Positions 7,835-15,293 are shown, numbered from the stretch's first letter. The stretch is 15,683 bases of DNA from Alphaproteobacteria bacterium (GCA_006226265.1 SBHH01000095.1:1-15683), one strand, 5' to 3'. Numbers and translations are program-made. The notes: generated by a model not told the origin, from the sequence alone.

Positions 7835-7856
7835 GTTATCGGTTCAAGAAGATAAC
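7835..7856. promoter_or_regulatory. Inverted repeat in the leader of the MDR reductase gene, possible operator
   Basis: GTTATC (7835-7840) and GATAAC (7851-7856) form a perfect 6-bp dyad with 10 bases between, 37 bases before the reductase start. The right arm continues into ATAACCGG (7852-7859), an octamer also found in the divergent region at 13463-13547. It could be an operator or a leader hairpin. I see no good sigma70 promoter between the terminator and this gene. Confidence 0.35.
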
Positions 7857-7892
7857 CGGAACAATGGTTTGATCGAAATTGGAGAAGATAAA

Positions 7893-8903
7893 ATGCCCGG
7901 AATGAACAAGCAGTATCGGTTGGCGGCGCGGCCCGTTGGGTTGCCGAAGGCGAGCGACTGGGAATTCGTCGAGGCGGAGGTGCCGGTGGCGGGGGACGGG
8001 CAGATGCTCGTCAAAAACCATTATGTCTCGCTTGACCCTGCGATGCGGGGCTGGATGAACGAGGGGCGGTCCTATATCGCGCCGGTCGGGATCGGCGATG
8101 TGATGCGGGCGGGGGCCGTGGGGGAGGTTGTGGCCTCCAATCTCCCGGGCTTTGCCGCCGGGGATTTCGTGAGCGGGACTTTCGGTATCCAGCAATATGC
8201 ATTGTCGGACGGGCAGGGCGTTTCAAAGATCGATCCCTCCCTCGCGCCGCTTGAAACTTATCTCGGCGGGCTTGGCATGCCGGGGCTCACCGCCTATTTT
8301 GGACTTCTCGATGTCGGCGCGGTGAAGGAAGGCGATACGGTGCTTGTCTCCGGTGCGGCGGGGGCGGTCGGCTCCCTCGTCGGGCAGATCGCGAAGATCA
8401 AGGGCGCGCGTGCCGTCGGCATTGCGGGCGGGGCCGACAAATGCGCCTATGTGGTGGATGAGCTTGGCTTCGATGCCTGCCTCGACTACAAGTCCGAGAC
8501 GTTTTTGAAAGACCTGAAAGAGCCGTTAAAAAGCGGCATCGATGTCTATTTCGACAATGTCGGCGGCGAAATCCTCGACATCGCGCTTGCGCGGATCAAC
8601 CGCCATGCGCGGATTGTCATTTGCGGCGCCATCTCGCAATATAACAATACGACGCCCATGTACGGACCCCGGAATTACATAAATCTTCTGGTTCATCATG
8701 CCCGAATGGAAGGCTTCGTCGTCTTTGATTATGTGTCCCGTTACGCCGAAGGGGTGAAGGCCCTCGCCGGATGGTATGGGGACGGGAAACTCCAGTTCCG
8801 CACCCATATGGAAACGGGGATCGAAAACTTTCCGGATGTCCTTCTCAAGCTTTTCAGCGGGGAGAATTTCGGCAAGCTGGTATTGAAGGTGATCGAGGAT
8901 TAA
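7893..8903 (+). CDS. NADPH-dependent MDR-family oxidoreductase (CurA / prostaglandin-reductase-like)
   Basis: A 336-residue zinc-independent medium-chain dehydrogenase/reductase that reduces the C=C bond of enones or enals using NADPH. Visible features: the family stretch VSLDPAMRGWMNEG (45-58), LGMPGLTAYFGL (127-138), Rossmann loop SGAAGAVGS (153-161), GGADKC with Lys183 (NADP 2'-phosphate contact), YFDNVGGE, and the late ARMEGFVVFDY segment. There is no structural-zinc cysteine cluster, as expected for this subgroup. The start at 7893 is chosen for GGAG 8 bases upstream. The frame extends back to 7797, but that part overlaps the terminator of the previous gene. ATG 7902 is an alternative. 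The likely role is detoxification of reactive carbonyls or lipid-derived enones. Physiological substrate unknown. Confidence 0.9.
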   Translation: MPGMNKQYRLAARPVGLPKASDWEFVEAEVPVAGDGQMLVKNHYVSLDPAMRGWMNEGRSYIAPVGIGDVMRAGAVGEVVASNLPGFAAGDFVSGTFGIQQYALSDGQGVSKIDPSLAPLETYLGGLGMPGLTAYFGLLDVGAVKEGDTVLVSGAAGAVGSLVGQIAKIKGARAVGIAGGADKCAYVVDELGFDACLDYKSETFLKDLKEPLKSGIDVYFDNVGGEILDIALARINRHARIVICGAISQYNNTTPMYGPRNYINLLVHHARMEGFVVFDYVSRYAEGVKALAGWYGDGKLQFRTHMETGIENFPDVLLKLFSGENFGKLVLKVIED

Positions 8904-8926
8904 TCCGGTTTTTTCTACGTAACATT

Positions 8927-8955
8927 AATGCGCCCGGATTTACGCGGAGCGCATT
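8927..8955 (+). terminator. Imperfect hairpin between reductase and antiporter genes
   Basis: AATGCGC-CCG (8927-8936) pairs with CGG-A-GCGCATT (8945-8955) with one bulged A and an 8-base loop, 24 bases past the reductase stop. Only TTT follows, so as an intrinsic terminator it is weak. It overlaps the proposed -35 of the antiporter promoter and could instead be regulatory. A T6 run sits just after the reductase stop (8909-8914). Confidence 0.35.
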
Positions 8956-8967
8956 TGGCTGTATCCT
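8939..8967 (+). promoter_or_regulatory. Possible promoter of the antiporter gene
   Basis: TTTACG (8939-8944), 17 bases, TATCCT (8962-8967), each 4 of 6 to consensus, about 34 bases before the ATG at 9002. Weak but correctly spaced. Confidence 0.33.
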
Positions 8968-9001
8968 GAAGATCCCTTTATTTCCAACATGTAAGGATGT
9001 T

Positions 9002-10237
9002 ATGGATCAGCTCAGCTATCTGCTGGCCTTTATTTCGTCGCTTTTCGTCATTGGCTGTCTCCTGACGCCGCTCGCGGCCCGGCTTGGCGCGCCTTTCCTG
9101 CTTCTCTTCCTCTGCATCGGCATGCTGATGGGGGAGGACGGGATCGGCGGCGTGCATTTCGACAGTTTCGATCTGGCCTATGAGATTGGCGCAGTCGCGC
9201 TTGCGTTGATCCTCTTCTCCGGCGGGTTCGATACGAAAAGGGACACGCTTCGCCGTGCTGCCGCGCCGGCCTTCGTGCTCTCGATCGCGGGCGTGGTGCT
9301 GACAACCCTGTTTGCCGGAGTTCTGGTGCATTTCCTGTTTGGTCCGCCGCTCGCTGATAGCCTGCTGCTTGGCGCCGTCATCGGCTCGACCGATGCGGCG
9401 GCGACATTCCTTCTGTTGCGCCAGCGGAATACCCGGCTTAAAAACGGTCTTGGAGAGATGCTGATTGTCGAGGCGGGAATCAACGATCCGATGGCCATCT
9501 TCCTTACCATCACGATGGTGGCGATTGTCGATCAGAACCTGCCCGTCGATCTTGCGACCTTTGTTTCTTTCCTGCCGGAACTTGCCTTGCAACTCGGCCT
9601 TGGTCTTCTGGGCGGTCTTATTGGCGGGATTGTGATCGCGGCGCTCATCAACCGGGTGAAGATGCCGGTCGGCCTGTTCGCGCCTTTCGCTATGGTCTCG
9701 GCCCTATTGCTCTTTAACCTGATCACCATCGCAGGTGGCAGCGGCTTTCTCGCCGTCTATGTTGCGGGCGTGATCCTGCGTCACCGGATGCGCCACCAGA
9801 CGGAGCGGGTAAGCCAGTTTCACGACGGCCTATCCTGGATTTCGCAAATCGTTCTCTTCCTGATGCTGGGCCTGCTGGTCACGCCGCGTGACCTGCTGGC
9901 GCAAATTCCGCTGGGTCTTGGCGTGGCGGCGGTCCTTATCTTCATTGCCCGGCCGCTTGCGACCTTTCTTTGCCTGACCCCGTTTGGCATCCCCTTTCGT
10001 CAGCAGCTTTTCGTCGGCTGGGTCGGATTGAAGGGCGCGGTGCCGATCTTCCTCGCCATCATCCCGGTGATCAGCCCGGGCCCGGTGACGGCGGGCTTTT
10101 TCGACGTGGTCTTCGTTGTGGTTGTTGCCTCGCTCATCCTGCAGGGCTGGACGATTTCCCCGGCGGCGCGGATACTGGGCCTGAACGATATAAGCGAGGA
10201 GGAGGCGGAGCTGCCGCTCTCCCAAGGCAAGGATTGA
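9002..10237 (+). CDS. CPA1 / NhaP-type Na+(K+)/H+ antiporter, membrane domain only
   Basis: A 411-residue polytopic inner-membrane protein of the monovalent cation:proton antiporter-1 family, exchanging Na+ or K+ for H+ for pH and ion homeostasis. Roughly 12-13 hydrophobic segments can be traced. The unwound-helix motif IGSTDAAATF contains Thr130/Asp131, and VEAGINDPMA contains Glu157, Asn161 and Asp162; these are the transport-site residues of NhaP-type proteins. FVGWVGLKGAVPIFLAI late in the protein is also typical. The sequence most resembles the NhaP2/CvrA K+/H+ group, but those have about 570 residues with cytosolic regulatory domains; here the protein stops about 20 residues after the last helix. 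ATG 9002 is preceded by AAGGA. Longer in-frame starts would run into the reductase gene and give a hydrophilic leader. Confidence 0.88.
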   Translation: MDQLSYLLAFISSLFVIGCLLTPLAARLGAPFLLLFLCIGMLMGEDGIGGVHFDSFDLAYEIGAVALALILFSGGFDTKRDTLRRAAAPAFVLSIAGVVLTTLFAGVLVHFLFGPPLADSLLLGAVIGSTDAAATFLLLRQRNTRLKNGLGEMLIVEAGINDPMAIFLTITMVAIVDQNLPVDLATFVSFLPELALQLGLGLLGGLIGGIVIAALINRVKMPVGLFAPFAMVSALLLFNLITIAGGSGFLAVYVAGVILRHRMRHQTERVSQFHDGLSWISQIVLFLMLGLLVTPRDLLAQIPLGLGVAAVLIFIARPLATFLCLTPFGIPFRQQLFVGWVGLKGAVPIFLAIIPVISPGPVTAGFFDVVFVVVVASLILQGWTISPAARILGLNDISEEEAELPLSQGKD

Positions 10238-10288
10238 TTTTTCTGTTGAAAGGCTCTATCTAGACGCCAGCCGGCGGCGTGGGATTTT

Positions 10289-10311
10289 CCCGTCCCGCGG
10301 GCTCTTTTTTT
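10289..10311 (+). terminator. Short GC stem with T-tract after the antiporter gene
   Basis: CCCG (10289-10292), a 5-base loop and CGGG (10298-10301) are followed by CTC and seven T (10305-10311). The stem is short, but all-GC and next to a good T-tract. Another small stem, ACGCC/GGCGT, lies just upstream (about 10264-10280). Probably the terminator that separates the antiporter from prfC. Confidence 0.45.
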
Positions 10312-10353
10312 GAAATTCTGCACTGCCCGCAAGGACCCTGCACAGGACCTATC

Positions 10354-11943
10354 ATGAGTACGCTGGAACAACGGGTCGCCAACCGGCGCACCTTCGCCAT
10401 CATTGCCCATCCGGACGCCGGCAAGACCACCTTGACGGAAAAGTTGCTGTTGTTCGGCGGCGCGATCCAGATGGCGGGCGCCGTGAAGTCGCGAGGCGAG
10501 CAGCGCCGCGCCCGCTCCGACTGGATGAAGGTGGAGCGTGAGCGCGGCATCTCCGTTGCCTCCTCCGTCATGACGTTCGATTACCGCGAGAAGACCTTCA
10601 ACTTGCTCGATACCCCGGGCCATGAGGATTTCAGCGAGGATACCTATCGCACACTGACCGCGGTTGACAGTGCGGTCATGGTGCTGGACGGCGCAAAAGG
10701 CATCGAAAGCCAAACCCGGAAACTGTTCGAGGTCTGCCGCCTTCGCGATATGCCGATCACGACTTTCATCAACAAGTTCGACCGGGAGGCGCTGGACCCT
10801 TTCGATCTTCTCGACGATATCGAACAGACGCTGGCTCTCGATGTGGTGCCGGCAAGCTGGCCGATCGGCATGGGGCGCGGTTTCCTCGGCTGTTACGATC
10901 TGTTCAATGACCGGCTGGTGCTGGTTGAGAAGGGGAAGGACAGTCATACGGACGAAGGCGTGACCTGTAATGGCCTCGATGATCCGAAGCTGGACGAGAT
11001 GCTGCCCGTCGCCGATGTCGCGAAACTCCGCGAGGATATCGAGATGGTGCGCGGTCTCTGCCCGGATTTCGACATGCAGGCTTTCCTGGAGGGCACAATG
11101 ACGCCGGTTTATTTCGGCAGCGCCATCAATAACTTCGGCGTAGAGACGCTTCTGAATGGCCTGACCGAAGCTGCGCCGAGCCCGCGCGCCGCGCCCTCCG
11201 CCGAGCGGGAGATTTCACCCTTCGAGAACAAGGTAAGCGGCTTCATCTTCAAGATCCAGGCAAACATGGACCCGAAGCATCGCGACCGCATCGCCTTCAT
11301 GCGGCTGGTCTCCGGTCATTTCAAGCGGGGCGCGAAACTGAAACATGTCCGGAGCGAGAAGACGCTCAATATCCATAACCCGGTGCTGTTCCTCGCGCAG
11401 GATCGCGAACTGGCGGAGGAAGCCTGGCCCGGCGATATCATTGGCATCCCGAACCACGGCAACCTCCGGATCGGCGATGCACTGACAGAGGGAGAGGATA
11501 TCCGCTTCACCGGCATCCCGAGCTTTGCACCCGAGCTTCTACAGAAAGTGCGGCCCGTCGATCCGATGCGCGCGAAGCATCTGGGCCGCGCGCTCGTCCA
11601 GTTGGCGGAGGAAGGCGCCGCGCGCTGCTTCAAGACGCGCATGGGCTCCGATTGGGTGGTTGGCGTTGTTGGCGGCCTGCAGTTCGAAGTGCTGGCCGAC
11701 CGCATCCGCACGGAATATGACATCCCCGTCAATTTCCAGCAGACCGAGCTTTACACCGCGCGCTGGGTCGAATGCGACGATAACCGCGAGATGAAGAAAT
11801 TCATCGACGAGAACCAGGCCTCGCTCGCCGAGGATCATGACGAGGCGCCGGTCTTCCTCGCCCGCAATTCCTGGCATCTGGAGCGGGCCGAAAAGGACTG
11901 GCCGAAAATCAAGTTTTTGAAAACCAAAGAACAATCATCCTGA
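10354..11943 (+). CDS. prfC: Peptide chain release factor 3 (translational GTPase)
   Basis: A 529-residue class II release factor, the same length as E. coli RF3. It uses GTP to remove RF1/RF2 from the ribosome after peptide release and acts in post-peptidyl-transfer quality control. GTPase motifs: G1 AHPDAGKTT (18-26), switch I around ERERGISVASSV (71-82 region), G3 DTPGHED (86-92), and G4 NKFD (140-143). The RF3-specific QRRARSDWMKVE stretch at 50-61 is present, and domains II and III follow with VGVVGGLQFEVL near the C-terminus. ATG 10354 is preceded by AGGA at 6 bases and gives MSTLEQRVANRRTFAIIAHP, the normal N-terminus. The in-frame ATG at 10279 adds a leader that lies on the terminator and is rejected. 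The yajQ-like gene follows after 13 bases. Confidence 0.97.
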   Translation: MSTLEQRVANRRTFAIIAHPDAGKTTLTEKLLLFGGAIQMAGAVKSRGEQRRARSDWMKVERERGISVASSVMTFDYREKTFNLLDTPGHEDFSEDTYRTLTAVDSAVMVLDGAKGIESQTRKLFEVCRLRDMPITTFINKFDREALDPFDLLDDIEQTLALDVVPASWPIGMGRGFLGCYDLFNDRLVLVEKGKDSHTDEGVTCNGLDDPKLDEMLPVADVAKLREDIEMVRGLCPDFDMQAFLEGTMTPVYFGSAINNFGVETLLNGLTEAAPSPRAAPSAEREISPFENKVSGFIFKIQANMDPKHRDRIAFMRLVSGHFKRGAKLKHVRSEKTLNIHNPVLFLAQDRELAEEAWPGDIIGIPNHGNLRIGDALTEGEDIRFTGIPSFAPELLQKVRPVDPMRAKHLGRALVQLAEEGAARCFKTRMGSDWVVGVVGGLQFEVLADRIRTEYDIPVNFQQTELYTARWVECDDNREMKKFIDENQASLAEDHDEAPVFLARNSWHLERAEKDWPKIKFLKTKEQSS

Positions 11944-11956
11944 AGGGAGAAAAGCG

Positions 11957-12442
11957 ATGCCTTCATTCGACATTGTGTCCAAGACCGATATGGCCGAGGT
12001 GGATAACGCGCTCAACAATATCCGCCGGGAAATCGAAACCCGCTATGACTTCAAGGGCAGCAACTGCCGGATTGAGCGGGCCGACAGCGTGATCACGATC
12101 CATGCCGATGACGATCTGAAGCTAAAGCAGATGCATGAGCTTTTGCAGGGGCATCTGACCCGCCGCAACGTGGATGCGGGTGTGCTTGATTACCAGACGC
12201 CAGAGCGGGCAGCCGGGCAGAGTCTGCGCCAGACCGTCGCCGTCCGCCAGGGTATCGACAAGGAGCTTGCGAAGAAGCTGGTGAAGGAGATCAAGGGCTC
12301 CAAAATCAAGGTGCAGGTCGCGATCCAGGGTGATGAACTTCGCGTCTCGGGCAAGAAGCGCGACGATTTGCAGGAAACCATCGCCTTCTGCAAGGGCCTC
12401 AAGTTTGAACTCCCGCTTCAGTATATCAATTTCCGCGACTGA
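11957..12442 (+). CDS. yajQ: YajQ-family nucleotide-binding protein
   Basis: A 161-residue protein with the full-length YajQ signature: N-terminus MPSFDIVSKTDMAEVDNALN, ETRYDFKGSNC (27-37), the RQGIDKELAKKLVKEIK helix, KVQVAIQGDELRVSGKKRDDLQ, and the C-terminus LPLQYINFRD. The family has two ferredoxin-like domains, binds nucleotides or RNA, and in Xanthomonas the homologue is a cyclic-di-GMP-responsive transcription co-factor. Whether this copy binds c-di-GMP cannot be read here. RBS AAGGGAG lies about 9 bases before the ATG. Spacing of 13 bases from prfC indicates co-transcription. Confidence 0.94.
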   Translation: MPSFDIVSKTDMAEVDNALNNIRREIETRYDFKGSNCRIERADSVITIHADDDLKLKQMHELLQGHLTRRNVDAGVLDYQTPERAAGQSLRQTVAVRQGIDKELAKKLVKEIKGSKIKVQVAIQGDELRVSGKKRDDLQETIAFCKGLKFELPLQYINFRD

Positions 12443-12495
12443 CGGTCTTTTCGGTGTCCCTGAGCGACCGCGCGGACGCGAAAGCATGTTCGCCG

Positions 12496-13392
12496 TTATA
12501 CGAGGTAGTAGGTTGCGCTCTCTGAAGGGCGCTCTTCCGTGGCGATTTCTCCCTTGTTCACCATATGCAGGATATGCGCGAAAACCGAGCGGGCGGCAGC
12601 CGGATGTAAATGGATGGGCACATCCGCATACATCTTCTTCACCATCTCCGGGATCTGCATCGGACCGGTTTTGAGGCAGCTTCGGATTTGGTCCATCCGT
12701 TCCTCGCGATGAGCGATCAGCGCCTCGACGAAGGGCTTCGTTTCGGTGATCGCCGGACCGTGGGTCGGCCAGTAGGCGTCATAATCAAACTCGAGAAGCT
12801 TCTTGAGGCTATTCATGTAACTGCTCATATCCCCATCGGGGGGCGAGACGACAGTGGTAGACCAACCCATCACATGATCGCCGGTAAAAAGAACTTTTCC
12901 CTCTCGCAAGCCGAAGCAGACATGGTTCGAAAGATGGCCGGGCGTATGGATCACATCGACGGTCCAGCTGTTGCCGACGATCACGTCACCATCTTCCAGC
13001 AAGACATCGGGCACGAATTCCATGTCGCCGCCTTCCTCCAGCCCCGTACCCACCTTTCCGCCGCCATGGGGGCCGAAACCATAGGTCCGCGCGCCCGTCA
13101 GTTTCTTGAGCGGGGCCGCCGCCGGAGAATGGTCGCGATGGGTATGGGTAATCAGGATATGAGTGACCATCTCGCCCTTCAGGGCCTTCATCAGCGCGGC
13201 GATATGATCCTCGTCCAGCGGGCCCGGATCGATCACTGCTACCTCGCCATGGCCGATGATATAGGTACCGGTGCCGTGGAAGGTGAAGGCGCTGGGGTTT
13301 TTTGCAATTACCCGGCGGATCATCGGGCTTAGCTCCGACACCTCGCCATATTCGAATTCCAAATCTCGCTTATACGGGACCGTTACAGACAT
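12496..13392 (-). CDS. MBL-fold metallo-hydrolase (LACTB2-like)
   Basis: A 298-residue metallo-beta-lactamase-fold protein. Metal ligands are complete: THTHRDH (His83, His85, Asp87, His88), His153 in HTPGHLSNH, Asp172 in FTGDHVMGW and His211 in PTHGP. Residues from about 240 on (REERMDQI, MVKKMY, AARSVFAHILHMVNKGEI) form the winged-helix domain typical of the LACTB2 / BLACT_WH group, whose members include endoribonucleases and thioester or lactone hydrolases. No signal peptide, so cytoplasmic. The ATG at 13392 has only a weak RBS (GCGGAAAA). It is convergent with yajQ and divergent from the OmpA-domain gene. Substrate unknown. Confidence 0.9.
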   Translation of the reverse strand: MSVTVPYKRDLEFEYGEVSELSPMIRRVIAKNPSAFTFHGTGTYIIGHGEVAVIDPGPLDEDHIAALMKALKGEMVTHILITHTHRDHSPAAAPLKKLTGARTYGFGPHGGGKVGTGLEEGGDMEFVPDVLLEDGDVIVGNSWTVDVIHTPGHLSNHVCFGLREGKVLFTGDHVMGWSTTVVSPPDGDMSSYMNSLKKLLEFDYDAYWPTHGPAITETKPFVEALIAHREERMDQIRSCLKTGPMQIPEMVKKMYADVPIHLHPAAARSVFAHILHMVNKGEIATEERPSESATYYLV

Positions 13393-13419
13393 TTTTCCGC
13401 TTTCTGTTCGTTTTCCGCG

Positions 13420-13447
13420 ATTTTAACCATAAGTGGGCGCGCGGCAA
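13420..13447 (-). promoter_or_regulatory. Predicted promoter of the MBL-fold hydrolase gene
   Basis: Minus strand: TTGCCG (13447-13442), 16-base spacer, TAAAAT (13425-13420, 5 of 6), giving a leader of about 20 bases to the ATG at 13392. The perfect dyad at 13463-13480 lies just upstream. Confidence 0.45.
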
Positions 13448-13462
13448 CAGGAATGTTGGATA

Positions 13463-13480
13463 CCGGTTATTCATAACCGG
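13463..13480. promoter_or_regulatory. Perfect 8-bp dyad CCGGTTAT-TC-ATAACCGG, operator candidate
   Basis: Two exact inverted 8-base half-sites separated by 2 bases lie between the divergent promoters of the MBL gene and the OmpA-domain gene. A third half-site, ATAACCGGG, occurs at 13539-13547, overlapping the translation-start region of the OmpA-domain gene. The 2-base gap is too tight for a stable RNA hairpin loop, which favours a protein-binding site over a terminator. Confidence 0.45.
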
Positions 13481-13487
13481 GTGCTTC

Positions 13488-13516
13488 TTTTTAGCAGCAG
13501 GACAATCATATATGAT
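13488..13516 (+). promoter_or_regulatory. Possible promoter of the OmpA-domain gene
   Basis: A good -10 TATGAT (13511-13516, 5 of 6) lies about 44 bases before the ATG at 13560. The -35 region (around 13488-13493, TTTTTA) is poor, so an activator bound at the dyad just upstream (13463-13480) is a reasonable guess. Confidence 0.33.
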
Positions 13517-13559
13517 AAAATGAGGTGGCCTGGATCAAATAACCGGGAGCGAAGCGGAG

Positions 13560-14732
13560 ATGGTGAAGCCGGAAAAGCCAGAGAACAGAGACGACCATTT
13601 GCGCGATCTGGAGAAAAAACTCCGTGTTGAGGCGGCACGCCGAAAAGGTGGGAAAGTTACGCTGGCGGTGATTGCGGGGCTCATTATCGCAACGGTAATT
13701 CCGGAGATATATTTTTATAAAGCCGACCAAAGCAAATTTGACGACATCCATGCAAAACTGGATCGGCAAGAGAAAATTCTGGCCGATCAGCAGAGCCTGC
13801 TTTCGGATCAGCAGGATATGATTGCCGCGCTGCCTGTAAAGGTATCGGGGGAGGTCGACAAGTCACTGGACATCCTGTATCGCCGCCCGGAGTTGGAGAC
13901 CGCAAGCGGAGAAATCGCAGAAAAACTCAATGGGCAGGGCGTTGCCAGCCTCGACGGCGCTTCCGTCCTTGAAAAGATTTTTCCGGTAGCCGGAAAACTT
14001 CTCCGCAAGGGTTTGAGCGAGGAGGAGTTCATTACCCAGTTCATTACCGGCGCCTCGCAGGAGCTGGGCGCGGTGGCCGTAAGAAATTTGATCGAGGCAC
14101 CGCTCCGTAAACTTGGCGCCTATTTTTACGCGCAGGCTTTCGGCAGTGACACGGATCGCCTGCTGGCGAAACTGGCGGCAATCAGTCTGGAGCTTGAGGA
14201 TCAGCAGAAAGGAATTGCGTCTCTCAGGGCGGAGGAGCTGAAGGACAGGCGAACCATTCTGGCGCGGCTGGACGCGATAGAACGGGTCCTTCGGGACCGC
14301 CGGGGCGGAGGGGCGGCCACCACTGTGACAATGGATGGCCCGGTGATGGAACAAAGGACAATCTATTTCCCGCTTGGCAAGATGAAGGGGGCAACGGTCG
14401 ATGCCGCGCTTGATGCACTGATCCCGTGGCTCAAAAAACTTGAAAGCCGTTATAAATGCAAGGTGCTTGTCTCCGGTCATGCAGATTCCACAGGCCCCGA
14501 AGATCGCAATAAGTTCGTTGCCAATGCGCGCGCGAAATATGTCGCGGAATATCTCAATGCGAAGGGCTTCAATGTCGATTATGTTTCGGGATGGGGGGAG
14601 CGGCGCCAGGAAAAGCTGACCGGCGATAACGTGGCCGAGCCGAAGAATCGCCGCGCTGTCATCACGGCGACATGCCGGGAAAAGTCAATTGCGGCGAATA
14701 TCACGGGGGCAGGCAAGGACCCTAAAAATTAG
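13560..14732 (+). CDS. Single-pass inner-membrane protein with coiled coils and OmpA-like domain
   Basis: A 390-residue protein. The Lys/Arg/Glu-rich N-terminus (1-32) is followed by one hydrophobic segment (about 33-53) with no cleavage site, so it should be an uncleaved signal anchor with the rest in the periplasm. Residues 57-90 (DQQSLLSDQQDM) and about 205-250 are predicted coiled coil by heptad pattern; 130-200 is helical and of unknown type. The C-terminal OmpA-like domain (about 265-372) has SGHADSTG (Asp309), NARAKYV (Arg324) and KNRRAVI (362-368), the Asp/Arg pair that holds diaminopimelate of peptidoglycan. It resembles MotB/Pal-type wall anchors in layout, but I see no partner gene. 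Start: GGGAG lies 12 bases upstream, a wide spacing. The stop overlaps that of the next gene on the opposite strand. Confidence 0.82.
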   Translation: MVKPEKPENRDDHLRDLEKKLRVEAARRKGGKVTLAVIAGLIIATVIPEIYFYKADQSKFDDIHAKLDRQEKILADQQSLLSDQQDMIAALPVKVSGEVDKSLDILYRRPELETASGEIAEKLNGQGVASLDGASVLEKIFPVAGKLLRKGLSEEEFITQFITGASQELGAVAVRNLIEAPLRKLGAYFYAQAFGSDTDRLLAKLAAISLELEDQQKGIASLRAEELKDRRTILARLDAIERVLRDRRGGGAATTVTMDGPVMEQRTIYFPLGKMKGATVDAALDALIPWLKKLESRYKCKVLVSGHADSTGPEDRNKFVANARAKYVAEYLNAKGFNVDYVSGWGERRQEKLTGDNVAEPKNRRAVITATCREKSIAANITGAGKDPKN

Positions 14733-15169
14733 CCGGGATTCATGAATCTCTTCGTACGGCTGATCAGAAAATTCTCTGCCTCTTCATAAAAGGGGGAAGA
14801 AAAGGTTTCCGACTCGATCTTCTTTTTCGCAATGGCGACGGCATTCATCAGCTTGACGATGCCGCGGTATCCTTCGTCCAGCGTGACTACGGCGGCGTAG
14901 AAACGCTTGATCCCGGCGTCCAGCAGAAGATCGCCGAGAAAGGACATATCCTCGACTGTCAGAATATTCTCATGTCCGGCGCGATTATCGACAAGGCAGA
15001 AGTAGTTCTCCGACTTGTTCACGGCAAGTGTTGCTTCGAAAACCGGGATGCGCTCGGTAACGCCGATGGGCCCCAATATATTGATGTAATGCAGGAACTG
15101 CCCGCGACATTCCTTTGTTTCATATGCAATTTTTTCGTAACTGCCAGATGAAACTGGTCGCCATTTCAT
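14729..15169 (-). CDS. Small protein of unknown family, paralog of the next gene
   Basis: 146 residues from ATG 15169 (MKWRPVSSGSYEKIAYE), chosen because GGGAG lies 8 bases upstream; the frame is open back to an ATG at 15208 with no RBS. No signal peptide, membrane helix or metal motif. The central part is a possible alpha/beta fold: YFCLVDNRAGHENIL, then EDMSFLGDLLLDAGIKRF, then AAVVTLDE, then a helix and IESETFSSPFYEEAENFL. The order (short strand with a D-N/GH turn, helix ending AGIKR, strand AVVT, helix, a strand before a helix that starts 'EEAENFL') recalls STAS/SpoIIAA-like small proteins, but I would not assign it. It aligns along its length with the protein at 15294-15683, with about 37% identity by hand alignment. 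The two stops at 14729-14732 overlap the OmpA-domain gene. Confidence 0.75.
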   Translation of the reverse strand: MKWRPVSSGSYEKIAYETKECRGQFLHYINILGPIGVTERIPVFEATLAVNKSENYFCLVDNRAGHENILTVEDMSFLGDLLLDAGIKRFYAAVVTLDEGYRGIVKLMNAVAIAKKKIESETFSSPFYEEAENFLISRTKRFMNPG

Positions 15170-15238
15170 ACATTCTACTCCCGGCGAGGCGACCCCTGCG
15201 GGACGCATTGTTCAGGCCGAATTCACACCGGCAGCCAG

Positions 15239-15267
15239 ATGCTACAGATAATGATTGGTAGGTTCAA
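15239..15267 (-). promoter_or_regulatory. Possible promoter between the two paralogs
   Basis: Minus strand: TTGAAC (15267-15262), 17 bases, TAGCAT (15244-15239), each 4 of 6. It would give a leader of about 63 bases to the ATG at 15169. The spacer between the paralogs is about 124 bases, so the downstream copy may have its own promoter. Confidence 0.28.
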
Positions 15268-15293
15268 GAAGTAGTTTGTCTTGTTGGCGGGGC

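Noticed and set aside
10000..10947. Minus-strand ORF spanning the antiporter end and the prfC start
   Set aside because: Covers two real plus-strand gene ends and a terminator; no motif, no RBS.
12443..12495. Possible terminator between convergent yajQ and MBL genes
   Set aside because: Only a 5-bp stem (GCGAA/TTCGC) and no T-tract; not strong enough to call.
7841..15271. 11-base repeat GGTTCAAGAAG at 7841-7851 and 15261-15271
   Set aside because: Both copies are intergenic, but many chance 11-base repeats are expected between all position pairs in a 15.7-kb window.
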